Below the pieces are notes generated by a model, which saw nothing but the letters and a program-made list of their open reading frames with translations, searched no databases and had not been told where the DNA came from. A stretch of 34,122 nt of DNA from an uncultured Spirochaetaceae bacterium (GTDB taxonomy: Bacteria; Spirochaetota; Spirochaetia; Treponematales; Treponemataceae), in assembly GCA_902799965.1 (NCBI GenBank), contig CADCCO010000016.1, positions 1 through 34,122 of the forward strand, in the 5' to 3' direction. Every line of letters begins with the position of its first letter. Within the stretch, counting starts at the first letter, position 1. Of the stretch, positions 23,578-32,042 are shown one piece after another. The position numbers were made by a program, and so were the translations under genes.

Positions 23578-24456
23578 TTACATTCCTAAGAAAACGTCTG
23601 TGTATTTTTGCGCGTCAAACAACTCTATGTCGCCATAGTCTTCGCCGGTACAAACAAAGGCGACGGGAAGCCCCAACTCCTTTCCTATTGAAAAAACGGC
23701 GCCGCCCTTGGCGCTTGAGTCGCATTTTGTAAGGACAATCGCGTCAACGCCGACCGCCTCGTTGAAAACCTCCGCCTGCCGCAAGGCGTTTTGGCCCGTC
23801 GTCGCGTCCAACACCAAAATCTTTTTGCAGCAGCCCTCGTCCGCTTTTTGGGCGCAGACGCGGTCGATTTTTTCCAGCTCGCGGACAAGGTTTTCCTTGT
23901 TGTGCAAGCGGCCGGCGGTGTCGGCGATGACCAAGCCGCCGCCTTTGGACCGAACGGCCTCCGCCGCGTCGTAAACGACCGCCGCGGGGTCGCTTCCCAT
24001 TTGGTGCGCGACGACGCGGATTCCAAGCCGTTCTCCGTGCGCCTCAAGCTGGGAAACCGCCGCCGCCCTAAAAGTGTCGCTCGCGCTCAAAACCAAATTT
24101 TGAACGCCGGCGTTTTTTTGAAGCAAGGCAATTTTGGCGGCGCTTGTGGTCTTGCCTACGCCGTTCACGCCCAAGAGCATCCAAATATTGGTCTTGCCTT
24201 CCTGAACTTGAAAGCGGGCCTCTTTGGCAAGCGGCAAAAGAAAGCCTTTCAGCTTTTTTAGAATTTCTTCCTGGCCGAAAATCTTTTCCTTGCGGCAAGC
24301 GTCTTCAAGGCTGTCTATCAATTCCATCGCGATTTTGGCGCCAACGTCGCCTTCAACAAGAGCGTCCGCCAAGTCGTCAAAAAAGCCTTCGCTTTCGGCG
24401 CTCCGCCCTGAAAAGAGGCTCTTGATTTTTTCAGCAAAAGACAATTTCACGGTCAT
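23578..24456 (-). CDS. ftsY: Signal recognition particle receptor FtsY
   Basis: FtsY is the membrane-bound GTPase that receives SRP-ribosome complexes. The 292 residues contain the NG domain: a helical N domain (about 1-85), G1 GVNGVGKTT (96-104), the insertion-box segment DTFRAAAVSQLEAH, G3 DTAGR, and G4 TKCD followed by KGG. The acidic A domain seen in E. coli is absent, as in many bacteria, so membrane binding would rely on the short amphipathic N-terminus. The start overlaps the preceding gene by ATGA. Confidence 0.95.
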   Translation of the reverse strand: MTVKLSFAEKIKSLFSGRSAESEGFFDDLADALVEGDVGAKIAMELIDSLEDACRKEKIFGQEEILKKLKGFLLPLAKEARFQVQEGKTNIWMLLGVNGVGKTTSAAKIALLQKNAGVQNLVLSASDTFRAAAVSQLEAHGERLGIRVVAHQMGSDPAAVVYDAAEAVRSKGGGLVIADTAGRLHNKENLVRELEKIDRVCAQKADEGCCKKILVLDATTGQNALRQAEVFNEAVGVDAIVLTKCDSSAKGGAVFSIGKELGLPVAFVCTGEDYGDIELFDAQKYTDVFLGM

Positions 24457-26222
24457 TCCTCCTTTTCTTTTGGGCCTATCATTTTTTCTTCGCCGCCTTC
24501 TTGCGGCGGCTCTTCTTTTGGCGGCATAAAGGGCGTAAGGGCTTCCGACTCTTCTTTCATTGAATTTTGGAAGGCCTCCATGCTTTTGGCGCGCTCCATC
24601 TTTTTTATCGTGGACCGCCTGATTTTTCTTGCCTTGGGCGGAAGAGTCTTGTCAACCGCAATCAAGTAGGCGACCAATTCCGCCACGAACCAAACGCCGC
24701 AAGCGGCCGTCAAGCCCGTGGCCCACAAGGACATGACGCGGAAATTGTTGTAGGTCGTTTCGTCAACGTTTCCATATTCGGACTGATACGCTCGCTGGTA
24801 CGAAACAAAGCGGCCGTATGAATAAAACAAGAAGGGCAAAGAAAGCGTAAGCGCGCTGTAAGCGATGTACATTATCTTGCGCCGCTTGTCGATGTTTTTG
24901 CTCACGTCAAAAACCTTAACGCGGGTTTCCAGCTTGTTCCCGTCAACCATCAGCCGCGAAGGAATTTGCAGGAACATCATTTCCATTTTTTCCTCGCCGC
25001 CTTTTTTCTTGCTTTTAAGCGGCGCCTCAAAATAGCCAAAGACAGTGTTGCCGTTCACCTTTAGCGGAACGTCAACGTAATCGGTCTTGGAAGCGGCGCC
25101 GGCGTATTTTCCGTCAAAGAACAAGTTGCCGGGCGTGAATTTGCTCAGCGCCAGCTTGACCGAACCTTCCGACTTTTCCTTAAAGTTCACTTCGACAAAA
25201 AAGCGGCGGCTGCCCGAAAAGTCATAGACAAAAGTTTCGCGCGCGTAATTCTTGGCTTCAACAGAAATAGAATGAAAGCCGGAGCTTACGATGGCCTTGT
25301 CGGGAACAGGGTCGTAGACGATGTTGTCAATAGTAAGAACGGTGTCTTCCAACGCGTCGGCGGGATTTATTTGAAAGGCCAGTTCGACGGGAAGTCCGTT
25401 CGCTATTTTTGGCAATAGCGCGAAGGCAAGGTTTTCGGCGACAAGGCTTATTTGGCTAAGGGAACCGATTTCCATAGCCGACGCGATTTTTTTTGCGCCG
25501 GGGTATGAAATCAGGTCTACGGAAACGGAAACATAGTCGCCGTAAAAGACCAGCTTTCCGTCTATCAACGCGTTTATTTTTGCGGAAGAAATTTCTTTTT
25601 CATACTTGCGCGAAAGGGGGCCGCCTTTTTGCGCGTCGGCGGAAGGCTCAAAGAGGCTTTCGGAATCGTTTTTGTAAAGCGTTATGATTTCGTTTTCAGG
25701 CTCAAGCTCTTTTTTCAGTTCCTTGACCTGCCGCTTTTTTCCTTTTTCCGGATGGAAGAGCAGCTCCTGCTTTTTTAGGTTTTCGTCTATCTTGTTTTTT
25801 ATGTCCTTGATTTTTTTTTCTTCGTCGCCAAGGGCCATCTCAAATTCCAGCGGCGTTTGCTTTTTAAGCGCAAGGGAGTCTCGGGCTTGGATTTCTTTGC
25901 TCAGCTGCAAAAAGAGCGAAAGGCGCTCGTTCAAATAATCGTCAGTCTTGCGCGCGATTTTTTCGTCGCCCAAAACCGAGCGGTTCATGTCAACGGAAAT
26001 GCGCTCCAAAATAAGCTTGGGCGTGACGCTGGCGGCGGCTTCGGCGCTCTTGGACTTTGCGGCCTCCACCTCAAATTTTTTTGCGGCCAGCACCCAAGCC
26101 TTTTCTTCGGCGATGTCGGAAGAAAAGGACTCGCCGCCCGCCGCGGACGCGAACGCGAAAAGCGCAAAAAGAGAAAATAGAATTTTTCTTGCAAAAATGC
26201 TATTCCGCGTCCTCTCCGTCAT
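24453..26222 (-). CDS. Secreted/membrane-anchored coiled-coil protein, spirochaete-type, unknown function
   Basis: I do not recognise this 589-residue protein. It has a basic N-terminus and a signal peptide ending near ASAAGGES (about 29). A Lys/Glu-rich helical region with coiled-coil character follows (about 105-200). A beta-rich part near residues 300-400 has PEGA-like wording (SSGFHSISVEAKNY, PGNLFFDGKYAGA). Two hydrophobic helices are near residues 445-465 and 495-520. The tail is Pro/Glu-rich. The ATG at 26222 lies inside the 3' end of prfB. The layout suggests a periplasmic body anchored in the inner membrane with a cytoplasmic tail. It is sandwiched between prfB and ftsY. Confidence 0.72.
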   Translation of the reverse strand: MTERTRNSIFARKILFSLFALFAFASAAGGESFSSDIAEEKAWVLAAKKFEVEAAKSKSAEAAASVTPKLILERISVDMNRSVLGDEKIARKTDDYLNERLSLFLQLSKEIQARDSLALKKQTPLEFEMALGDEEKKIKDIKNKIDENLKKQELLFHPEKGKKRQVKELKKELEPENEIITLYKNDSESLFEPSADAQKGGPLSRKYEKEISSAKINALIDGKLVFYGDYVSVSVDLISYPGAKKIASAMEIGSLSQISLVAENLAFALLPKIANGLPVELAFQINPADALEDTVLTIDNIVYDPVPDKAIVSSGFHSISVEAKNYARETFVYDFSGSRRFFVEVNFKEKSEGSVKLALSKFTPGNLFFDGKYAGAASKTDYVDVPLKVNGNTVFGYFEAPLKSKKKGGEEKMEMMFLQIPSRLMVDGNKLETRVKVFDVSKNIDKRRKIMYIAYSALTLSLPFLFYSYGRFVSYQRAYQSEYGNVDETTYNNFRVMSLWATGLTAACGVWFVAELVAYLIAVDKTLPPKARKIRRSTIKKMERAKSMEAFQNSMKEESEALTPFMPPKEEPPQEGGEEKMIGPKEKEE

Positions 26223-27337
26223 CTTCCGCGTCCAATGGAAGTCCCTTCCACATGGCGTTCAAGTACGCCTCTATAAATTGGTCGATGTCGCCGTCCATTA
26301 CAGCCTGAATGTTTCCGGTCTCCGCGCGCGTGCGCAAGTCCTTGACCATAGTGTAAGGCTGGAAAACGTACGAGCGAATTTGGTTTCCCCAGGAAATGTC
26401 TTTTTTTTCGGCGGAATACTTGGCGTTTTCCTTTTCCTTTTCCTGCTTGTAATACTCGTAAAGACGCGACTTAAGGATCGACATCGCCGTGGCGCGGTTC
26501 ATCAACTGGCTGCGCTCGCTGTCGCAGGCAACGACGATTCCCGTTGGCAAGTGGGTGAAGCGCACCGCCGAGTCGGTCTTGTTCACGTGCTGGCCGCCCT
26601 TTCCGCCGGAACGGTAAGTGTCGACGCGCAAGTCCTTGGGGTCAATCTTGACTTCTATCGTGTCGTCCAAAACCGGGAACACGTAAACGCTGGCAAAAGA
26701 AGTGTGGCGGCGCGCGTTGGCGTCAAAGGGGCTTATGCGCACCAAGCGGTGAATGCCGGCCTCGCCCTTCAAAAAGCCGTAAACGTAGTCGCCGTCAATT
26801 TGGAAAGTGACGGACTTTATTCCGCCCTCCGCCTCCAAAAGGTCGACGGTCTCCAGCTTAAAGCCGCGCCGCTCGGCCCACCTTGTGTACATTCGGCTAA
26901 GCATAAAGGCCCAGTCTTCGGCCTCCGTTCCGCCCGCGCCGGAGTGAATAGAAAGGAAGGCGCTCGACGCGTCGACCTCGCCGCTCAAAAGGCTCATGCG
27001 GCTTTCGCTTTCGTAGCGCTTTTGGGTTTCTTCCAATTGGGCGCGGATTTCGGCTTCCTCACCCTGCTCGCCCGACTCCACGGCAAGGTCGTAAAGCGCC
27101 TGAACGTCGTCGATTTGAGTCATCAAATCTTTCCAGGGCTCGACAGAATTTTTGAGGCGCTTGATTTGGTTCATAACTTTTCCGGCCTTGGCCGCGTCGT
27201 CCCAAAAGCCGGGCTGTCCGGTAAGCTCTTCTTGTTCCGCTATTTTTTTATAGACCGAGGGCGCGTCAAAGACGCCCCCAAACGTTAAGAATGTTTTCTT
27301 TTAATTCGCCAATCGGCTGCTTTAACTCTTCAAGCAT
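26200..27337 (-). CDS. prfB: Peptide chain release factor 2 (programmed +1 frameshift)
   Basis: RF2 ends translation at UGA and UAA. The gene is read in two frames. Translation starts at ATG 27337 behind AGGGGA and makes 23 codons up to CTT TGA (27271-27266). A +1 shift there continues in the frame that runs to 26200, giving about 378 residues in total. In the main frame SPFDANARRHTSFASV holds the stop-codon recognition motif SPF, and GGKGGQHVNKTDSAVR holds the catalytic GGQ. Calling only the longer uninterrupted frame (from 27174) would lose the first 55 or so residues. The frameshift provides autoregulation: low RF2 favours shifting. Confidence 0.96.
27265..27280 (-). promoter_or_regulatory. 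prfB programmed frameshift site
   Basis: On the minus strand TGG GGG CGT CTT TGA C places a Shine-Dalgarno-like GGGGG three bases before the slippery CTT codon and in-frame TGA stop, with C following the stop. This is the canonical bacterial RF2 arrangement. Confidence 0.95.
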
Positions 27338-27366
27338 AGTTTCCCCTAATTTTAATATGAAATTTT

Positions 27367-27395
27367 ATTATAATGAATTGGGGGAACTGTGGCAA
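27367..27395 (-). promoter_or_regulatory. Promoter of prfB and the 14-gene cluster
   Basis: On the minus strand TTGCCA (27390-27395) and a perfect TATAAT (27367-27372) are separated by 17 bp. The predicted start near 27360 gives a leader of about 23 nt with AGGGGA before the ATG. No equally good promoter lies in the gaps of the following 13 genes. Confidence 0.75.
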
Positions 27396-27452
27396 TGCCT
27401 AAAAAGCGCGGTTTCCGCCAACCGCCCGCTGTCAATCGCGCGTTTTTTTTCC

Positions 27453-27481
27453 TTTACCTTAACTATTTCAATTCCGATAAT
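27453..27481 (+). promoter_or_regulatory. Candidate promoter of the secreted-protein gene (leaderless)
   Basis: TTTACC (27453-27458) and GATAAT (27476-27481) are 17 bp apart. The -10 ends 8 nt before the ATG at 27490, so transcription would start at or next to the start codon; no Shine-Dalgarno sequence is present. Confidence 0.5.
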
Positions 27482-27489
27482 AGTTATTG

Positions 27490-28593
27490 ATGAAAAAGGC
27501 GCTTTTTTTTGCAATACCACTATGCTTGTTCGCGGCGGCGGCTTGGGCGCAAGTGGCGGACGGAGAATTTTCGGTCGGCGTTCCGGCGGCCTTTGGCGGC
27601 GTTTGGGAACGCGGCGACCGCTACGTTATTTTTGACTGCGGAAAAACGGACGGCCAAGAGGCCAAGCGAAAGGAAGAAGCCGCCATTTTGCTAAAAACCT
27701 TTTACGGCTGGCATTTGGACAGAAGCGCCGAGCCGGATTATTGGACGGCCAAGCGGACGGTCAACGATTCCACCTGCCCGGAAGCGGAGCGAATTTTCAT
27801 CGAATACCGGCCTCTTGTCACAAGCAAGCGGGCCGCCGAAAACGCTTCGGTTTGGGAAATATTCTTATGGCATCCCGGCCTAAAGGAGCCAAGCGTCATT
27901 CCCGTGGCGATAATCGGCGGGAACTTGTACTTGCGCTTTGCGGTAAAACTGAACGCTACGGACGAGGAAAGCCGCGCTGACGGCGAAGGACAAGAGCGAA
28001 GCGCCCGGCAAAACGAAGACCCGCTTTTGGGCTTTTGGGCGCAAATGGCCGGCGCGGACGGAGTGAAGCTTTGCCCGCCAGTCACGGAAACAGACATATA
28101 TTCAACCTACATAACAAAAGACGCGGTTTACACCATCCGCTACTGGCGGACGGACATGGAATACACAAACGCAAAGGCTTTCTTTAGCGACGGCGGAAAA
28201 ACTTTTTCCGTGGTCAAGCACATTCAGTCGGCGGGAAAAGTCTACACTTGCGCGAACGGCCGCAGCGTCACAATCCGAAACGTTCAAAAGACAAACGACC
28301 GGCCTCAAGTTTACGAGCTTGACGGAGCGGCGGAAATCTGCGGCTTGGGCGAGCCTTACCTAAAGCGCGTCCAAGACAAGGGAAGCCAAGAAGCCGCCGT
28401 CGCGCTGGAAAAAGAGTATTCCAAGCGCCGCGCTCCCAATCCAAACCCGCCCTTCCCGCCTTCCGACTTGGACTGGCATATGGACGACATAAGCCGATTG
28501 GAGGCCGGGAACAAAATCGTCGAGGCCGTCAGGAAGCGGCAAAAGGAATTCGCGCGTCAACAATTTGCAGCTGGCGGGATTCTTGGCCGTTGA
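27490..28593 (+). CDS. Secreted protein of unknown function
   Basis: I do not recognise this 367-residue protein. It has a clear signal peptide (KKALFFAIPLCLFAAAAWA, cleavage likely before QVADG). The mature part is beta-rich with many aromatic residues, contains several cysteines (for example in FDCGKTD and YTCANG), and ends in a charged helical tail after a Pro-rich stretch (PNPNPPFPPSD). No membrane helix follows the signal peptide, so it is probably periplasmic. The ATG at 27490 is preferred over TTG 27487. It is a single gene between two minus-strand operons, and its last 65 nt overlap the end of recJ on the other strand. Confidence 0.75.
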   Translation: MKKALFFAIPLCLFAAAAWAQVADGEFSVGVPAAFGGVWERGDRYVIFDCGKTDGQEAKRKEEAAILLKTFYGWHLDRSAEPDYWTAKRTVNDSTCPEAERIFIEYRPLVTSKRAAENASVWEIFLWHPGLKEPSVIPVAIIGGNLYLRFAVKLNATDEESRADGEGQERSARQNEDPLLGFWAQMAGADGVKLCPPVTETDIYSTYITKDAVYTIRYWRTDMEYTNAKAFFSDGGKTFSVVKHIQSAGKVYTCANGRSVTIRNVQKTNDRPQVYELDGAAEICGLGEPYLKRVQDKGSQEAAVALEKEYSKRRAPNPNPPFPPSDLDWHMDDISRLEAGNKIVEAVRKRQKEFARQQFAAGGILGR

Positions 28594-30661
28594 AAAAGTT
28601 CCGCTGAAAATTGTAGGCCAAGTCTATTTTGTCGCCAACCTTAAAGTCGCGGCCCCAACGCTCCGCTTGGTCCCACCACAAGGCCGGCCATTTTAGGCTT
28701 CCGATTTCAACCGTAAGCTTCAAGTGCTGCCGCTCGCCCTTTCCCATAATTTGCGCGCCGGCAATCTTTGCGCCCCGCGTCATAAAAACCAGTTCAGGGT
28801 TTTCGTTCCCGTAAGGCTCAAAGCGGTCCACCAAGGCGAGCAAATTGTCGTTCACGTATTGGGCGGCCAGCTCCGCGTCTATGTCGACGATTTCGTTTTC
28901 GTCCGCGCCCAGTTCCAGATTTTGAGCGAAGCCGGAAATTTTCTGCGTGAACAAGTCGAAGTTTTGCGGCGTGAGCGAAAAACCCGCCGCGCCGGCGTGG
29001 CCTCCATGGTTTATGTAAATGTCGCCGAATTTGTCCAGAAAATCCGTGCAGTGAACGCCGCGCGCCGTCCGCATCGATCCTACGTAAACGCCGTCGATTT
29101 TTGTAATCGCTATTGAAGGAACGCCCGTCCGCTGCACAAGCTTTGCGGCTATTCGTCCGACAACGCCCCGGTGAATTTTTTCTTCGACGATTAGGCAAAA
29201 TTTTCCGTTGAATTTTTGCAGGGACCTTTCAGGCCGGCCGCCCAGGTATTCCCAAGAGGAGGCCTCCAAGTCCTTGCGCATTTCGTTGTGCGCGATTATT
29301 TTTTCGGCAAAGAGCTCGCGCTGGCCGGGGCTTTCTTCCAAAAAGAGACTCAAAGAATCTTCCGGGCTTCCTATGCGGCCGGCCGCGTTTAGGGCGGGAA
29401 TCACGTTCCAGCTTAAGTCGCGCGCGGTCACCCGCTTTCCCAAAAGGCCTTGGCGCGCCAGAAGCTCCAGCAAGCCGGGCCTAATCTTGCCCTTGTTGAT
29501 TTGATCCAAGGCGCGGCGGACAAAAACGCGGTTTTCGTTTTTCAGCGGCATTATGTCGCTAAGAACCGAAAGGGCCGCAAGCTGCAAGTCGCGCTCGGCC
29601 GCCGCTTTGTCGGCCGGGAAAGCCGTCTCGATTTTCTTTTCTATGCAAGTCACGAATATGTTGAAAAAGGCGTCCATTTCGCTTGAAGGCTCGTCGGAAT
29701 AGCGCGCCATCTTTGACTTTGCGCAAAGGTTCTCAAGCGAAAGGCGCGCGACGTACGGAATGATTTTAGCCGCTTCTGGCCGCAAGTCAAAAAGGTTGAA
29801 TTCAACTCCGCTCCCAAAAAGGCTTTTCAAGGCGGAAGAAACCGCGGGCGCGTCCCAAACGAAGATTTGCTCGCCGCGCAAAAATTCCAAGAGTCCGCTT
29901 GAGGCAAGGCTCATCGTTCCGCCCGAAAAGTCTTTTTCAAAGGCCTTGCGCTTGCAAAGGTTCCTTACCTTTACGCATTCCACAACGCCGCCGCGGACGT
30001 TCAAAAGGCACAAGTCCTGTTTGTAAAGCTCGGACTGGGAAAAGCGGAGCGCTTCGGCCAGCTTAAAGGCGACGGAACAGCCGGAAATCTCCGTGAACGA
30101 AACGCCGGAGCCGGCGCATTTTGGATTCAATATAATGTCCGCGTCGGGAAGATTTTCCGGCGCGTTGTGGTGGTCGGTCACAATGACGCTTATGCCCAAG
30201 TCGCGCGCCATTTTTATTTCCGCGTTGTTGGAAATTCCGCAGTCAACGGTAATCAAAAGGCTTCCGTAGTTTTTGGAAAAGTCTTCCACCGCCTGCGCGT
30301 TCACGCCGTAAGAGTCGTCGCCGCTCGGAAGGCGGCAGGAAACGTCCAGCCCCATTCGCTTTAACTGCCCGTACAAAACGGCGGTGGCAGTGATTCCGTC
30401 AACGTCGCGGTCGCCGAAAATCAAGACTTTTTCGCCCTCGTCAACGGCGGCCAAAATGCGGTCCACGGCGTCTTCCATTTGAACAAAGTCAAAGGGGTTG
30501 CTCAAAAAGCGCTCGCTGTCTTCCAAATACCAAAGCGCGTCCTGGCCCCCCGTAATTCCGCGCCGCGCGAAAACCGACGCTTCAAGCAAGTCGATTCCGT
30601 ACTTGTCGCGCAGCGCAAGAACTGTTTCCTTTGAGACTTCCTTTTTATTCCACGTTTTCAA
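28529..30661 (-). CDS. recJ: Single-stranded-DNA-specific exonuclease RecJ
   Basis: RecJ degrades single-stranded DNA 5' to 3' in recombination and repair. The DHH phosphoesterase motifs are visible: GDRDVDGITA (83-92; most RecJ have DYDxDG), ITVDCGISN (137-145), VTDHHNAP (161-168), and a C-terminal DHHA1 motif GGHAGAAGFSL. The protein is 710 residues against about 570 in most bacteria. The extra length is an insertion of roughly 150 residues (about 206-358) between the SGCSVAFKLAEAL segment and LAALSVLSDIMPL. The start is probably TTG 30661, since no ATG fits. It lies 16 nt behind the pyrimidine phosphorylase gene. Confidence 0.93.
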   Translation of the reverse strand: MKTWNKKEVSKETVLALRDKYGIDLLEASVFARRGITGGQDALWYLEDSERFLSNPFDFVQMEDAVDRILAAVDEGEKVLIFGDRDVDGITATAVLYGQLKRMGLDVSCRLPSGDDSYGVNAQAVEDFSKNYGSLLITVDCGISNNAEIKMARDLGISVIVTDHHNAPENLPDADIILNPKCAGSGVSFTEISGCSVAFKLAEALRFSQSELYKQDLCLLNVRGGVVECVKVRNLCKRKAFEKDFSGGTMSLASSGLLEFLRGEQIFVWDAPAVSSALKSLFGSGVEFNLFDLRPEAAKIIPYVARLSLENLCAKSKMARYSDEPSSEMDAFFNIFVTCIEKKIETAFPADKAAAERDLQLAALSVLSDIMPLKNENRVFVRRALDQINKGKIRPGLLELLARQGLLGKRVTARDLSWNVIPALNAAGRIGSPEDSLSLFLEESPGQRELFAEKIIAHNEMRKDLEASSWEYLGGRPERSLQKFNGKFCLIVEEKIHRGVVGRIAAKLVQRTGVPSIAITKIDGVYVGSMRTARGVHCTDFLDKFGDIYINHGGHAGAAGFSLTPQNFDLFTQKISGFAQNLELGADENEIVDIDAELAAQYVNDNLLALVDRFEPYGNENPELVFMTRGAKIAGAQIMGKGERQHLKLTVEIGSLKWPALWWDQAERWGRDFKVGDKIDLAYNFQRNFFNGQESRQLQIVDARIPFAAS

Positions 30662-30677
30662 AATGCAAAATCCGTTT

Positions 30678-32042
30678 TTAGTTTATTTCTTTGTATATGA
30701 GCGGAACTTTTTTCGGCTCCGCGTCTTGAACGGAAACGGCCTCGCGCAATTTTTGCATCGCGGGTTCAAGGCAAGCCTCGTCCTTTCCGTAGACTTCCAT
30801 AATCACGTCGCCGGCGTTGACTTTGTCGCCGGTTCGGGCGCGCAAGACCATTCCCGCGTCGGGGCAAACAGGGTCGGTCGTCTTGTCGCGGCCAACGCCA
30901 AGGTAAACGCCGGCAAGTCCTGTCTTGTAAGCGTCGATGTTAACAAAGCCCGCGCGGTCGGCCTTTAGCTCGGCCTTAAAGGCGCTGCGGCGCTTTCCGA
31001 CTTGCTCCATCAATTTCTTTGAGTCGCCGCCCTGGCGGTCAACGTTGTCCAAGAATTTTTTGAGCGCCGCGCCCGAAGCGACGGCTTCCTTGCACTTTGC
31101 GATTCCCTCTTCCTTGCTCGCGGCCTTTTCGCCAAGAACAAGCATCTGGGCGCCAAGCGCGTAGGTAAGCTCCATAACGTCCGCCGGGCCTTTTCCCTGA
31201 AGGCATTCGACAGTCTCTTCGATTTCCAAGAAGTTTCCTATCTTGTAGCCGAGCGGCGTGTTCATATTTGTTATCAAGGCGGCGGCCTTTTTTTCCATCG
31301 CCTGCGCGGTCTTAACCAAAGAGTTTGCCAATTCCATCGCGGCGGCCGGCGTTTTCATAAAGGCGCCGCTTCCGTACTTTACGTCAAAAACAAGCGCGTC
31401 GCTTCCTTCCGCGACTTTTTTGGAAAGAATGCTGGCGGTGATTAGCGGCACCGACTCGACCGTGCCGGTGACGTCGCGCAGGGCGTAAAGCAGTCGGTCG
31501 GCCGGAACGATTTCCTTGGTCTGGCCGGTCATCGCGTAGCCGTCCTTTGCGATGTAGTCGCGGAAAACGTCGGGGATAAGGCCGACCTTGTAGCCTTCGA
31601 TTGACTCAAGCTTGTCCAAAGTGCCGCCGGTGTGGCCAAGCGCGCGGCCGCTCATCATCGGTATTTGAACGCCGCAAGCGGCGACGATTGGAGCGAGCGG
31701 CAAAGAAATTTTGTCGCCCACGCCGCCGGTCGAATGTTTGTCGACAAAAGGCCCATGCAAGCCCATCGCCTCGTATTTGTCGCCATGCAATTCAATCACG
31801 TCGCCCGAATGGAGCATCAGCTTTGTGAGCGCCGCGGATTCCTCAAAATCCATTCCGTTAAAGTAAACGGCCATAAGCCAAGAAGAAATTTGGTAGTCGG
31901 GAATTTGTCCCGCGACGTATCCGTCAACGATGAATTTGATTTCCTCTTCCGTAAGCTTTGTGTCGCCGACCATTGAGCGCGCGCCGTTATCGTCAACCAC
32001 AAACGAGCCGCGCTTTTTCATAATGATGTCTACCGCTCTCAT
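30678..32042 (-). CDS. deoA: Thymidine/pyrimidine-nucleoside phosphorylase
   Basis: The enzyme splits pyrimidine nucleosides with phosphate into base and (deoxy)ribose 1-phosphate for salvage. The 454 residues begin RAVDIIMKKRGSF and contain the family signature SGRALGHTGGTLDKLES (about 108-124), then KYGSGAFMKT. The length is near the usual 435-450. The ATG overlaps the recO stop by four bases (ATGA) and has AGGGG upstream. Thymidine versus broad pyrimidine specificity (DeoA versus Pdp) cannot be settled by eye. Confidence 0.92.
   Translation of the reverse strand: MRAVDIIMKKRGSFVVDDNGARSMVGDTKLTEEEIKFIVDGYVAGQIPDYQISSWLMAVYFNGMDFEESAALTKLMLHSGDVIELHGDKYEAMGLHGPFVDKHSTGGVGDKISLPLAPIVAACGVQIPMMSGRALGHTGGTLDKLESIEGYKVGLIPDVFRDYIAKDGYAMTGQTKEIVPADRLLYALRDVTGTVESVPLITASILSKKVAEGSDALVFDVKYGSGAFMKTPAAAMELANSLVKTAQAMEKKAAALITNMNTPLGYKIGNFLEIEETVECLQGKGPADVMELTYALGAQMLVLGEKAASKEEGIAKCKEAVASGAALKKFLDNVDRQGGDSKKLMEQVGKRRSAFKAELKADRAGFVNIDAYKTGLAGVYLGVGRDKTTDPVCPDAGMVLRARTGDKVNAGDVIMEVYGKDEACLEPAMQKLREAVSVQDAEPKKVPLIYKEIN

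Noticed and set aside
26200..27174. prfB as a 324-codon gene with an N-terminal truncation
   Set aside because: The missing N-terminus is found upstream in two frames joined by the canonical CTT TGA C frameshift site.
25948..27288. Long open frame of 446 codons on the plus strand
   Set aside because: It is antisense to prfB and the neighbouring membrane-protein gene, both of which have clear family motifs or signal peptides, ribosome sites and coupled neighbours. The composition (Val/Arg/Leu-rich, no motif) is typical of a mirror frame.
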